This document shows, one piece after another, positions 43,061-52,528 of a stretch of DNA of 64,000 nucleotides. Each line of letters starts with the position of its first letter. The first letter of the stretch is position 1. Source of the stretch: Pyrinomonadaceae bacterium MAG19_C2-C3. GTDB taxonomy: Bacteria; Acidobacteriota; Blastocatellia; Pyrinomonadales; Pyrinomonadaceae. The stretch covers positions 23,568 to 87,567 of the forward strand of contig JANDLT010000015.1 in NCBI GenBank assembly GCA_024330265.1, written 5' to 3'. Position numbers and translations under genes: made by a program. Under the pieces are notes generated by a model. It saw only the letters and a program-made list of their open reading frames with translations. It did not search any database and had not been told where the DNA came from.

Positions 43061-44353
43061 TTAAGGATGCGCGACAGGCACGCCGCCCGTCTGTATCACA
43101 TCGGTTGCCGCGCTGTGAACGTCCGGCAAAAAGTAGAATAGGATGCCGAGAATCGCGTACACGGAAAGCAACTGCACGCCTTCAATCCAACTGCTTTCGC
43201 CGTCGCCGCTGATTTGTTCGACGATGATAATAGACGCGATGACGGCAATGACTTCAGGAATCGTGAACTCTAAATTCATCGGACGCCCGAACAGATACGA
43301 CGCGAAAATAAGGATGGGCGCGACGAACAACGCGATTTGCAAACTCGAACCGAGCGCGATGCCTAAAGATAAATCCATCTTGTTCCGCATCGCCATCAGA
43401 ACCGCCGACGAGTGTTCCGCCGCGTTACCGACAATCGCCACGACGATGACGCCGACGAAAACTTCCGTCAATCCCAAACTCTCACGCGCCCCTTCGACCG
43501 CCCCGACGAGAAATTCCGAGACGAGCGCGACGAATGCGGTGGCGATGAACAACACCATCACCGACTTACCTTTCGACCAATGCTCGCCATGTTCTGCGTG
43601 GTCGCGTCCGACTCGCGCGGCGACGTTTTTCCCGCCCGCGTCGTCCGTCGCCGAATCACGTTCCGTCACCTGATCCGGTGTTTGATTTGGCGTGTTCTCG
43701 CCGGTGTAAAGTTGAGGGTGCGTGACGAGGGAAAACAACAGCGTCAAAACGTAAGTCACAAACAACACGATGGCGATGGCGAGTGACAGAGTTTGTTCTT
43801 TATCGGGCGTCCAACCGCCTTCCGCGACCGGAACTTGCGCCGCGACCTGATGGAAAATCGTCGGCGTGATGAGCGCGATGCCCCCCAGCGTCAACGCCGT
43901 CGCTGATACACTCGCCGCCGTGCGATTGAAAACCTGACGCGGATACTTGACCCCGCCCGCGACGAACGAAAGTCCGAGGACAAGCAGAATGTTGCCGATA
44001 ATCGAACCTGTGATTGATGCCTTGACCACGCCGTCCAAGCCCTTCGACAGGGCGAACAACGCGATGATGAGTTCGGCGGCGTTGCCGAAGGTCGCGTTAA
44101 GTAATCCGCCGATGCCCTGTCCAAGATGTTCCGCGAGGTGTTCGGTGGCGCGTCCCATCCAACCCGCGAGCGGGATAATCGCCAGACACGCCGCGATAAA
44201 CAAAAACGTCGGATTGCCCAAACCCGGCACGAAGCGCATCGCAATCGCCACGGGAACAAAAATTAACAACCAGTCGAGTCGGGGTTTAAGCCATGAAGAT
44301 TTCGGCGAGGCGTCGGGCGACGGAGCAGATGCGTCGTGCGTGTTTGTCGTCAT
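43061..44353 (-). CDS. cax: CaCA-family Ca2+/H+ antiporter (ChaA/CAX)
   Basis: Inner-membrane exchanger expelling calcium. 430 residues from ATG 44353 with eleven or so helices. The paired alpha-repeat motifs are [19 protein letters not shown] and [18 protein letters not shown], each with the metal-site Glu. A His/Asp-rich cytoplasmic loop (about 244-275, [14 protein letters not shown]) may sense the ion. It is convergent with the secreted-protein pair, whose stop is 19 nt away, and divergent from pcrA. Confidence 0.93.
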   Translation of the reverse strand: MTTNTHDASAPSPDASPKSSWLKPRLDWLLIFVPVAIAMRFVPGLGNPTFLFIAACLAIIPLAGWMGRATEHLAEHLGQGIGGLLNATFGNAAELIIALFALSKGLDGVVKASITGSIIGNILLVLGLSFVAGGVKYPRQVFNRTAASVSATALTLGGIALITPTIFHQVAAQVPVAEGGWTPDKEQTLSLAIAIVLFVTYVLTLLFSLVTHPQLYTGENTPNQTPDQVTERDSATDDAGGKNVAARVGRDHAEHGEHWSKGKSVMVLFIATAFVALVSEFLVGAVEGARESLGLTEVFVGVIVVAIVGNAAEHSSAVLMAMRNKMDLSLGIALGSSLQIALFVAPILIFASYLFGRPMNLEFTIPEVIAVIASIIIVEQISGDGESSWIEGVQLLSVYAILGILFYFLPDVHSAATDVIQTGGVPVAHP

Positions 44354-44518
44354 TATATGTTCGGCTAATCTCTCGGCAAAAGATGTCGGAAAGCCCGCAC
44401 AAGTTATCAAAAATCTGTGTGCTTTGCCTAAGCCGTGACGATTATTTGAGCCGGATTTTGTCGCGCCCCGCCCGTGTGCTTAAATGCTTCTCATCAACTC
44501 TCATTCAACTTCTTCATT

Positions 44519-46933
44519 ATGAATTTACTTTCTGCACTCAACGACCGACAACGCCTCGCCGCCGCGACGACCGAAGGCGCGCTGCTGATTTTAGCGGGCG
44601 CGGGTTCAGGCAAAACCCGCGTCATCACTTATCGCATCGCCCACCTTATCGCGGAAAAGGATGTTCCGCCGTACAACATCCTCGCCGTTACATTCACCAA
44701 CAAAGCCGCCGGGGAGATGCGCGAGCGCGTCGAAAAACTTTTACGCGAAACGGGCGTCAAATTAAACAGCGCGCCACTCGTCACGACGTTTCACTCTCTG
44801 TGCGTTCGCATACTTCGCGTCAACATCGAAAAACTCGAACAAGGCTACACACGCGCCTTCACGATTTACGACCAAGACGACTCGACCCGCATCATCAAAG
44901 CCTGTCTCAAAGATTTAGGTTACGACGACCAGCGATTGGGGGCGCGCAACGTACAGAGTGCCATCAGTGCCTCGAAAAACAGCGGACTCGACGCCGAACT
45001 CTACGCCGCCCGCGTCGAATCATCGGACGAGCGCAAAGTCGCCATCTCGCGCGCCTTCAAACTCTACGAAGACCGCCTTCGTTCCAACAACGCCCTCGAC
45101 TTCGACGACCTTCTCATCAAAGCCGTCAGCCTTTTACGCAAAGACGAAGCCACACGCGCCCGCTATAACGACCGCTTCCGCTACATCCTCATTGACGAAT
45201 ACCAAGACACGAACGCTTTACAGTTCGCCTTGATTCGTTACTTGACCGAGAAGACGCAGAATGTTTGTGTCGTCGGAGACGAGGATCAATCAATTTACAA
45301 ATGGCGCGGAGCGGACATTTCAAACATCCTTAACTTTGAACAACACTATCCCGAAGCGAACATCGTGCGGCTTGAACAGAATTATCGTTCAACGCAAAAC
45401 ATACTCGATACGGCGGGGGCGGTGGTGCGAAACAACACCGAGCGCAAAGGTAAAACCCTGTGGACATCGAACACGGCGGGCGATTCGATTCGTTACTATC
45501 AGGCGATTGACGGCGATGCGGAAGCCCGCTTCGTCGCCGCGAAAATTGATGAACACTTGCGCCGAGACAAGGGTGCTAGATGCGCGATTCTCTATCGCAC
45601 CAATTCGCAATCTCGCGTTTTTGAAGAAGCACTAAGACGCGCCGGAATCGCTTATAACATCGTCGGCGGCTTCTCGTTCTATGAGCGCGCCGAAGTGCGC
45701 GATGTCGTTTCATACTTAAAACTCGCGCTCAACCCGCAAGACAACATCGCGCTTTTGCGCGTCATAAATTCTCCGGCGCGCGGGCTTGGCAAGACGACGC
45801 TCGATGAACTCGACCGTCAGGCACGCGACTACGGGATGAGTCTATGGGAAACCATTTTGCTTATCACCAACGGCGAAAGCGCGAACAATCGTCTTGCGCC
45901 GCGCGCCGTTTCCGCCCTCAAAAACTTCCATAACATCATCACGCATCTCGTCACCGTCGCGGCTAAAGAACCCGCTTCGGAAGTCGTCAAAGCCGCGATT
46001 TTAGATACGGGCTACTCCGCCGCACTGAAAGCTGAAAACACCGACGAAGCCGAAGCCCGCATCGAGAACTTGCAAGAACTCGTCAACGCCGCCGTTGATT
46101 TCGATGACACAGAGGATGACGATGCTGATGCGGTTAGTGATGATGCGATTGATGAAGATTCACGACAAGGCTTGCGCTCGTTTATAGATTCCGCCGCCCT
46201 CTCATCCGACACCGACAAAATCGAATCCGATGCAAAGGTTACGATGCTCACCGTCCACTCCGCGAAGGGTTTGGAGTTCCCCGTAGTCTTTATCGTCGGA
46301 CTCGAAGACGGCTTGTTTCCGCATTCGCGTTCGGCTTCCGACAAAGCGGAACTCGAAGAAGAACGCCGCCTGATGTATGTGGCGATAACGCGCGCCGAAC
46401 GATTCCTGTACGTCTCGCACGCGATGCGCCGCCGCGTCTATGGCGAAGAGATGGCAAGCGAACCGTCGCAATTCTTAAACGAGATGCCGCTTGATTTAAT
46501 GGAAGATTTAACGCGCGGTGCATCGTGGCTCTCCTTCGCGCGTAACTCCTCACGCACGGAAAATGCCCACGCCGCACGCGCCCTACGCGGTGAAACAACC
46601 CGTTCAACCGTACCGAAAACATCGCCCGCGAAAACTTACGATAGCGTCGAATCTATCGCCGAATTTTTCCGTCAACGCGGCACGTCAATGAGCGGGGGTT
46701 CATCATCACGCCCTTCGTCATCTTCAACCTCGCCTAAACAACGCGCATCATCACCAAGCCCGCCGCCATCGAACGACATCACGCCCGGCACGCACGTTCG
46801 TCATCCCAAGTACGGGCGTGGGCTTGTCCTGCGTCGTGAAGGGGTGGGCGACGCCGCGAAGTTGACGGTCAGTTTTCCGGGCTACGGGCAGAAGAAGCTG
46901 ATTGAAAAGTTTGCGGGATTAGAGAAGGCGTAA
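44519..46933 (+). CDS. pcrA: PcrA/UvrD-type DNA helicase
   Basis: SF1A 3'-5' helicase for repair and replication-conflict clearance. 804 residues from ATG 44519. Motifs: LNDRQRLAAATTEGALLILAG with AGAGSGKTRV, TFTNKAAGEM (Ia), TFHSLCVRIL, IDEYQDTN (II), GDEDQSIYKWRGA (III), RLEQNYRST (IV), LTVHSAKGLEFPVVFIVGL (V), MYVAITRAERFLYVSHA (VI). An acidic insertion (DDTEDDDADAVSDDAIDED) lies before motif V. The C-terminal Tudor-like domain HVRHPKYGRGLVLRREG is the RNA-polymerase-binding end typical of PcrA. Confidence 0.96.
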   Translation: MNLLSALNDRQRLAAATTEGALLILAGAGSGKTRVITYRIAHLIAEKDVPPYNILAVTFTNKAAGEMRERVEKLLRETGVKLNSAPLVTTFHSLCVRILRVNIEKLEQGYTRAFTIYDQDDSTRIIKACLKDLGYDDQRLGARNVQSAISASKNSGLDAELYAARVESSDERKVAISRAFKLYEDRLRSNNALDFDDLLIKAVSLLRKDEATRARYNDRFRYILIDEYQDTNALQFALIRYLTEKTQNVCVVGDEDQSIYKWRGADISNILNFEQHYPEANIVRLEQNYRSTQNILDTAGAVVRNNTERKGKTLWTSNTAGDSIRYYQAIDGDAEARFVAAKIDEHLRRDKGARCAILYRTNSQSRVFEEALRRAGIAYNIVGGFSFYERAEVRDVVSYLKLALNPQDNIALLRVINSPARGLGKTTLDELDRQARDYGMSLWETILLITNGESANNRLAPRAVSALKNFHNIITHLVTVAAKEPASEVVKAAILDTGYSAALKAENTDEAEARIENLQELVNAAVDFDDTEDDDADAVSDDAIDEDSRQGLRSFIDSAALSSDTDKIESDAKVTMLTVHSAKGLEFPVVFIVGLEDGLFPHSRSASDKAELEEERRLMYVAITRAERFLYVSHAMRRRVYGEEMASEPSQFLNEMPLDLMEDLTRGASWLSFARNSSRTENAHAARALRGETTRSTVPKTSPAKTYDSVESIAEFFRQRGTSMSGGSSSRPSSSSTSPKQRASSPSPPPSNDITPGTHVRHPKYGRGLVLRREGVGDAAKLTVSFPGYGQKKLIEKFAGLEKA

Positions 46934-46986
46934 CGCGAAGAAGAATTAAGGCGGTGTAAGTTTTGATGTAAAAAAAAACCTAAAAC

Positions 46987-47046
46987 TTTTATCCACGAAA
47001 CGACACAAAAGGAAAACCGAAATTTAGTGTTGTTTCGTGGATAAAA
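46987..47046. repeat. Palindrome TTTTATCCACGAAAC between convergent genes
   Basis: 20-bp arms (46987-47006 and 47027-47046) with one mismatch and a 20-nt loop. The A/T-ended stem between pcrA (stop 46933) and the S46 peptidase (stop 47071) could act as a two-way terminator. Its size and sharp ends also match the other gene-less inverted repeats in this window. Confidence 0.75.
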
Positions 47047-47070
47047 TGTTATGTCGAACTCTTATAGTTA

Positions 47071-49188
47071 TTAGCGGCGTGCCGCCGTTGCCGCGTTCGC
47101 CGCTTGTCCGCCCATCAATTCATTCACCAGAGCATCGGCGTTATAAACTTTACGCATCGCTTCGATGATGCCGCGCGCATCAACGGCGACGGTGCGGTTT
47201 TGCGTTTCATCGTAGAAGTACGCGCCGGGCAGAGATTGAATGTTGCCGTCGAAGACAAGCCCGACGAGTTCGGCGTTGCGGTTGATGACGGGTGAACCGG
47301 AGTTGCCGCCGATGATGTCGTTGGTCGTGATGAAGTTGAACGGTGTCTTTAAGTCGAGCGCGCTTTTCTTCGCCGTCCAAATCGCGGGCAGTTGGAATGG
47401 AAACTTGTTATTAAACTTTGACGCGCGTTCATAGAGTCCGGCGAAGTCGGTGAACGGCGCGATTTGCTTGCCGTCTTCCTGATAACCTTTGACCGTGCCG
47501 TAAGAGAGACGAAGCGTGAAGGTCGCATCAGGATAGACTTTATTGCCTTCCGTCTCGAAAATCGCGCGGGCGATTTTGCCGTAAGCTGTGCGCTCAACGC
47601 TTGTCACTTCCGTTTCATAACGCTTGCGAAGTTCGCGTGCTTCGGGGTCAATCGCGCGTGCAAGTTTAATCATCGGGTCATCGGAGTTGGCAATCGCTTC
47701 CGCACCGCCCGCGTAAAGCGCACGCCGCGCACTCACGTCTTTCAGCTTCGTTCCTTTGATGAGTTCGGCGGCGCGTGCTTCGGGGGTTTTACCGTCGAGA
47801 GCGCGCTTGACCAATTCGTTGTCCGCGCCGAGTTCATCGCGCATGAAGGCGAGCGAGTCGGCAAGTTTGTATTGCTCGAAGTCATCGTAAATCGGAGCGG
47901 CGGAAAAGAGTTGGAGTTCAAGCGATTCGCGGCGCGCGTCCGAGTATTCAGGTAAGCGTTCGGCATTCGGTTTCCCCGTTTCGTCGGCGTGACGGACGAG
48001 GCTGCGCGCGATTTGAAAATAGCGCGAATTGAAACCCAGACCGCTTTCGAGGAAGCGACGTTCGCGGTCGTAAGCCGCCAAAGCCTGACGCTCTTTCGCA
48101 ATCGCATCGAACGCATCGCCGTACTCTTTTTGACGGCGCGGGTCGCCTGCGATGCTTGCGCGCAACGCTTTCTCCTCAGCGACTTTGCGTTGCATGGATT
48201 TCGGGTCACGCAAACCCGCATAGCGTCCTTTATACGCTTTCAAACCGTTCTCGATGCCGAACAAATCTTCTTGCGCGGTGCGCGCCTGTTCTTCGCCGCG
48301 CTTGCCATAAGCCGTAAGCAAGGCGCGTTCACGTTCAAGATATTTGAGCAGAAACGGCACGCCGGAATCGCGTAAGTATTCGAGATGCGCGACGGTATTA
48401 AGGCGTTCGGTCGAGGCGGGATGACCGGAAGTGAAAACGAGTTCGCCCGCTTTCGCGCCCGCTTTCGAGAACGTCAAGAAGTTTTCGGACTTGAGCGGTT
48501 GATTGTTTTCATAAACGCGAAACAACGTCATGTCGAGGTTATAACGCGGGTAGGTAAAGTTGTCGGGGTCGCCGCCGAAGAACGCGATTTCAAATTCGGG
48601 CGCGAACACGAGACGCACATCGGTATAGGTTTTATAACGATAAAGGTTGTACTGCCCGCCTTGATACAGCGTCACGACTTCACTCTTTAACTTGGTCGTA
48701 TCCGATGATTTCTTCTCAATATCGGCAATCGCGGCGCGGCGCGCGAGTTGAGCATCGGAAGGCGACATGTCCGCTTTGACCGCCCCCGTGACCTGCGCGG
48801 TCACGTCTTCGATGGATTGCAAAACGTCCATCTCTAAATCGGGAGCTTTCAATTCTTCGCCCCTTTGTTTGGCGTGAAAGCCGAGTTTCACAAGGTCACG
48901 TTGCGGCGTGCTAAGTTTAGCGAGCGTGTCGGAAGCGACGTGATGATTGGTCAAGACCAGACCGTTCGGTGAGACGAACGATGCCGAACCGCCACTGCCG
49001 ACGCGCACGCTTGCGAGTTGCACTTTACGCAGCCACGACTCCGGCACATCGAAATTATATTTTCTTTTGATTTCCGCACGCGGCACATTGTTAAAAGTCC
49101 ACATGCCTTCTTCCGCCCGCACCATTGTAAAGGTCGGTGCGATGAGCGCGGCGAGGGCAAAAGCGACGATAGTTTTATTGAATCTCAT
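47071..49188 (-). CDS. S46-family dipeptidyl peptidase (DPP7/DPP11-like)
   Basis: Periplasmic serine exopeptidase that removes dipeptides from peptide N-termini. 705 residues with signal peptide (VAFALAALIAPTFTMVRA). The trypsin-like triad is visible: His in NGLVLTNHHVASDT (82/83), Asp in GGDPDNFTYPRYNLDMTLF, Ser in NDIIGGNSGSPVINRNAELVG (Ser630). The alpha-helical cap domain lies between. The family serves peptide uptake in Bacteroidetes and some other groups. Residues that set P1 specificity (Asp/Glu versus hydrophobic) were not resolved. Confidence 0.95.
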   Translation of the reverse strand: MRFNKTIVAFALAALIAPTFTMVRAEEGMWTFNNVPRAEIKRKYNFDVPESWLRKVQLASVRVGSGGSASFVSPNGLVLTNHHVASDTLAKLSTPQRDLVKLGFHAKQRGEELKAPDLEMDVLQSIEDVTAQVTGAVKADMSPSDAQLARRAAIADIEKKSSDTTKLKSEVVTLYQGGQYNLYRYKTYTDVRLVFAPEFEIAFFGGDPDNFTYPRYNLDMTLFRVYENNQPLKSENFLTFSKAGAKAGELVFTSGHPASTERLNTVAHLEYLRDSGVPFLLKYLERERALLTAYGKRGEEQARTAQEDLFGIENGLKAYKGRYAGLRDPKSMQRKVAEEKALRASIAGDPRRQKEYGDAFDAIAKERQALAAYDRERRFLESGLGFNSRYFQIARSLVRHADETGKPNAERLPEYSDARRESLELQLFSAAPIYDDFEQYKLADSLAFMRDELGADNELVKRALDGKTPEARAAELIKGTKLKDVSARRALYAGGAEAIANSDDPMIKLARAIDPEARELRKRYETEVTSVERTAYGKIARAIFETEGNKVYPDATFTLRLSYGTVKGYQEDGKQIAPFTDFAGLYERASKFNNKFPFQLPAIWTAKKSALDLKTPFNFITTNDIIGGNSGSPVINRNAELVGLVFDGNIQSLPGAYFYDETQNRTVAVDARGIIEAMRKVYNADALVNELMGGQAANAATAARR

Positions 49189-49277
49189 CAGTATTTCCTT
49201 ATATGATTTAGAGTGTGAGTGGAAAAAGATTTAGAGTAGTACAGCGTGCATGAGAGATGCCCATAAGCCTTAAAAAC

Positions 49278-49303
49278 AAAACACCCGTTTCATCGGGTGT
49301 TTT
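49278..49303 (-). terminator. Terminator after the metzincin-like gene
   Basis: Minus-strand AAAACACCCG-ATGAAA-CGGGTGTTTT followed by GTTTTTAAGG is a textbook intrinsic terminator. It lies 20 nt after the stop at 49324 and 90 nt before the S46 start. Confidence 0.88.
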
Positions 49304-49323
49304 CGGTCAAGATATTTGGTTGT

Positions 49324-50628
49324 TTATTCGCTTCCTATAAGGAATACATCGTATGCCCACCGCCCGACTCTGCTGCCCTTCGCATCCCTAACCTTTGCTC
49401 GGTACTTAAATTCATTTCCAAATTGGTCAATCCGTTTAGACTCCTTGTAATCAAGATCAATCGAAACTACATTTAGAGATGGAAGTGTTTTGAGTTCGCT
49501 CTCCTGCGAAACCCCATCGTGATTTGCGTCTTGCCACAATCGAAGGTTAGCAAATACAAAATCCTTATTGTCAATTACGCCGTCTTCATTACCGCCATTT
49601 AACGGATGGTCAAATTCTTTGAGTGCCAAAAAGCCGTTCGGATTTGCGGATGGTGATTGTGTTGTGTAATTACCAAACAACTCCGCCCCGCCATCTATTG
49701 TGCTGTTGTTGTTTCTATCTAAGGTGAGCCAAGCATCATCCGAACCAAGAGATGTCCACGATAATCTCTCAGATTGTCCGTCATTATCAAGATCGAAGTT
49801 CACTCCGCTATCTTGACTTGTTAAATCGAATCCATTGCCCGCAACATCGATTATCACAGGTGAGTAAAAGGGAGGCTCACAGTTACAACTGATACTATCC
49901 CATGTGTTTGGATAGGGACATTCGTAGTCAGGTGTACCGCAGGTTGGCGGGACGGGGCAATATAGGTCAGCCACCTGATACTCGTCACACTGGGTAGGTT
50001 CCTGAAGTCCGGGGTAGGTGCCGTAAGTTCCGTTATAGCTGGGGTTTCCAACGCTACCCGAAACAGTAATCGCCATGATTGAACTTCCGGTAGTACAAGA
50101 GCTACAGTTATTCAAGCCGAGTGTGTGGGCTATCTCGTGAGATGCCATGGGTCTCAAGGAATTTAAGTCGATTTTCTCTGGATGAACTCTGATTTCTGCA
50201 CTGATTATGCGGTTAGTCACTCGCCCTACATTAAAGTCACACTCTGCTTGTGCAGGTTGCGAAAGATACGTTCTGCTGAAGTGAATTGTGTAATCGGGCG
50301 GGTCAGCGTAGTAATAAGGGCTTAGATAGGATGTTTGAAAATTGGCAAAAATCGGTGTCCTACAACCTCCGCTAGAAGTGTATATGTAATTCCATGCATG
50401 AGTGCCGTCTCGTATAGCCTCAACGCCCGCATCATTGTACGAATCATCAATTTTTACTGTGACGCTCGCATACTGAGGGAATGAATATCTAATCGGATCA
50501 GCGTAGTAGGGCGGATTCATACAACCAGACTGCGCTTGAACTTTTGTACTTACCGGTTGAATTAATAACACGAATAAGCAAACGCCTGTTGCTAACAGTT
50601 TAGGGGAAACGATATTGGGAGATGTCAT
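49324..50628 (-). CDS. Secreted metzincin-like protein with C-terminal Ca-loop module
   Basis: 434 residues. Signal peptide (LLATGVCLFVLLIQPVSTKVQA). The N-terminal half has MASHEIAHTLGLNNCSSC: HEIAH (164-168) and Gly171 fit the metzincin HExxHxxGxxH/D, but the third zinc-ligand position is Asn174. A Met-turn candidate SSIMAI follows. The C-terminal half ([58 protein letters not shown], and closing WAYDVFLIGSE) is a calcium-loop module shared with the broken gene at 62698-63955. It is translated 27 nt after its partner gene and is AT-richer than the surroundings. Confidence 0.82.
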   Translation of the reverse strand: MTSPNIVSPKLLATGVCLFVLLIQPVSTKVQAQSGCMNPPYYADPIRYSFPQYASVTVKIDDSYNDAGVEAIRDGTHAWNYIYTSSGGCRTPIFANFQTSYLSPYYYADPPDYTIHFSRTYLSQPAQAECDFNVGRVTNRIISAEIRVHPEKIDLNSLRPMASHEIAHTLGLNNCSSCTTGSSIMAITVSGSVGNPSYNGTYGTYPGLQEPTQCDEYQVADLYCPVPPTCGTPDYECPYPNTWDSISCNCEPPFYSPVIIDVAGNGFDLTSQDSGVNFDLDNDGQSERLSWTSLGSDDAWLTLDRNNNSTIDGGAELFGNYTTQSPSANPNGFLALKEFDHPLNGGNEDGVIDNKDFVFANLRLWQDANHDGVSQESELKTLPSLNVVSIDLDYKESKRIDQFGNEFKYRAKVRDAKGSRVGRWAYDVFLIGSE

Positions 50629-50655
50629 AACGTCGATCCTTTTGAGAGACGACTA

Positions 50656-51468
50656 CTACGTAATAGAATCTCGAATTGCCTTCAAAAATACGGATTCATC
50701 GGCATCCTCGTATTCTCGAAATTGAGGCGAAGTGTCGAGCGGAAGAATCTTATTAGACCGCAACTCATATCCAGTTACGATAGCGAAATCATGTTCTAGA
50801 GTGCTGAGGAAGAGAACATATCTACGCCCGACGCTTGGCATACCTTTTCCTTCTATGCGGTACAACCGACTGTTATCAGGTGCGTGCTTTACGATTCCCC
50901 CTTCTCGCTCCGCCGTAATCAAGCTGCCAACGGCTATATTGGGCAAATCGCCACTTTTAATTACCTCGCTGATGCGAAAAGTAATTTCCGTGTAAACGCC
51001 GGTTTTATCGTTCGATAGATGCGCCTTTGAACCAACAACTTCACCGACCACAACAACTTTACTTTGAGCTGTTGGTATAGCTGGAATTTCTGTACTTGAT
51101 TCATCTATCCTGACCGACTCACCAATGGTTTTAGAGGGATTTTCTTTTACGAAAAGCTTGGCATCGTAACGTCTACTTTTTAACTGCCGTTTAGCTCGTT
51201 TAACAGGGTCATCATCCTCTGGTTCATCTAAATCAACCGTTGGATATTGAGATTGAATCTCAGCAACGGACAAACTCTTAAATCTCGGCTTCTGCTTATA
51301 TTGTTTATTATATTGTTTATTAGATGGATTGGTTGAAGTGGTGTTATTTGCGGGGGAAGTATTCTGTTCATTAGCCTGTAAGGTTGATACCGCAGTGGCT
51401 ACTGCAATAATGAGCGAACAGGCAAGTAAAACTATGACTGCCTTAGGTTTCATCATGTAGTTCTTCAT
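50656..51468 (-). CDS. Secreted/anchored hypothetical protein co-transcribed with the metzincin-like gene
   Basis: Not recognised. 270 residues, N-terminal hydrophobic segment (AVIVLLACSLIIAVATAVSTL) followed by an Asn/Thr/Lys/Gln-rich linker, then a beta-rich domain containing VVVVGEVVGSKAH, YTEITFRISEVIKSGDLPN and RYVLFLSTLEHDFAIVTGYE. This pattern suggests a small OB-like or beta-barrel domain seen in exported proteins of this group. It heads the two-gene unit with the metzincin-like protein (27 nt gap) behind a good promoter. Confidence 0.72.
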   Translation of the reverse strand: MKNYMMKPKAVIVLLACSLIIAVATAVSTLQANEQNTSPANNTTSTNPSNKQYNKQYKQKPRFKSLSVAEIQSQYPTVDLDEPEDDDPVKRAKRQLKSRRYDAKLFVKENPSKTIGESVRIDESSTEIPAIPTAQSKVVVVGEVVGSKAHLSNDKTGVYTEITFRISEVIKSGDLPNIAVGSLITAEREGGIVKHAPDNSRLYRIEGKGMPSVGRRYVLFLSTLEHDFAIVTGYELRSNKILPLDTSPQFREYEDADESVFLKAIRDSIT

Positions 51469-51520
51469 ATTTATAGTTGTACAGCAGGTTATTGGGAAAT
51501 CAAGAAAGCAAGTGGAAATA

Positions 51521-51549
51521 TCTATACAACTCTACCCAAACACAGTCAA
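51521..51549 (-). promoter_or_regulatory. Sigma70-type promoter of the two-gene secreted unit
   Basis: Minus strand: TTGACT (51549-51544), 17-nt spacer, TATAGA (51526-51521). The expected start is near 51513, giving a ~45-nt leader before ATG 51468. Confidence 0.7.
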
Positions 51550-51591
51550 GAAAAATCTCTTTATAGATGCAACCGATTATTTATTACTGCT

Positions 51592-52047
51592 ATGACGAAC
51601 GAAGAAATCGCCAATCGCTTCCAGCGTTTAAGCCGACTGATGACGATTCGCGGCGACGAACCGTTTCGCACGCGCGCCTACGCACGCGCGGCGGACGCAA
51701 TACGCGATTGGGGCGTGCCTCTGTCGCAAATCGCGGAGCGTGACGGCACAAAAGGCTTGCAGGAAATTCCCGGCGTCGGTGAAGCGATTAGCGGAAAGAT
51801 TATTGAACTACTGACGCGCGGGACGTTCGAGGCTTGGGAGCGCGTCATCGCGGAGACGCCGGAAACGACGCTTGAGATTTTGCGCGTTGACGGCATAAAC
51901 ATCAAAATCGCAACTGAACTTTACACGCGCTTTCGTGTCTCATCAATCGCGGATTTGAAATCTTTTGTCGAAGGCGGCGGACTCGAAATGATTGATGGTG
52001 TGGGCGAGAGAATCATGGCGCGCATCAAGCGCGGTATTGCGGATTAG
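51592..52047 (+). CDS. Stand-alone helix-hairpin-helix protein like the N-terminus of PolX
   Basis: 151 residues. The first ~90 match the 8-kDa lyase-type domain of bacterial family X polymerases ([50 protein letters not shown]), and a second HhH follows ([40 protein letters not shown]). The nucleotidyltransferase and PHP domains of PolX are absent. It probably binds gapped or nicked DNA. Its end overlaps the hicA end by four bases, tail to tail. Confidence 0.82.
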   Translation: MTNEEIANRFQRLSRLMTIRGDEPFRTRAYARAADAIRDWGVPLSQIAERDGTKGLQEIPGVGEAISGKIIELLTRGTFEAWERVIAETPETTLEILRVDGINIKIATELYTRFRVSSIADLKSFVEGGGLEMIDGVGERIMARIKRGIAD

Positions 52048-52268
52048 CGGTAACGCAAAAACTCTTCCAATGTGAGATTGATGTCAGAGGCAATCTGACG
52101 GAGAAGGATGGGCGAGATGTCTCTGCCTTTATGGAAAGGAACTGTCGTCCCGCGACCGTCAGGATGCCGAAACTGTTTGTGCGATCCGCGTTGACGAACT
52201 TCAATAAAGCCGATTTTCTGTAGGATGGCAACTACTTCTGTTGGCTTGAGAACAGGGATGTTGCCCAT
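52044..52268 (-). CDS. hicA: HicA-family mRNA interferase toxin
   Basis: 74 residues with the dsRBD-like HicA fold: [33 protein letters not shown] with the catalytic-type GSH (His in RGSHKQF), then [19 protein letters not shown]. Standard length. It follows hicB by one base in a hicB-hicA order, the less common antitoxin-first arrangement. It would cleave mRNA when not bound by HicB. Confidence 0.95.
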   Translation of the reverse strand: MGNIPVLKPTEVVAILQKIGFIEVRQRGSHKQFRHPDGRGTTVPFHKGRDISPILLRQIASDINLTLEEFLRYR

Positions 52269-52269
52269 T

Positions 52270-52479
52270 CTAAGCCACCATGACCGTTTGCGTGCCGACG
52301 AAATCAGATTCTAATTTCGGCTCACCATCTTCGAGCAACATTTCAATTACTTCCCGAAGCTTAACATTCAGTTCATCGAGCGATTCGCCTTGAGAATGCG
52401 CGCCGGGGAATCCCGGTACATAGCCAACGTACAATTCTGTATCGGGACATCTCTCTATAATTGCGGTAAAGACTTTCAT
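52270..52479 (-). CDS. hicB: HicB-family antitoxin (short form)
   Basis: 69 residues: [43 protein letters not shown] is the degenerate RNase H-like HicB core. No C-terminal DNA-binding ribbon-helix-helix is present, so autoregulation may need another factor. ATG 52479 has GGAGGAAA-type sequence upstream (rev. AAACCAT). It is translated with the toxin and adjoins it by one base. Confidence 0.92.
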   Translation of the reverse strand: MKVFTAIIERCPDTELYVGYVPGFPGAHSQGESLDELNVKLREVIEMLLEDGEPKLESDFVGTQTVMVA

Positions 52480-52528
52480 GGTTTCCTCCGCGAAAATTAT
52501 CGCACAGCCTTTTGCGAAATCCGCACGC

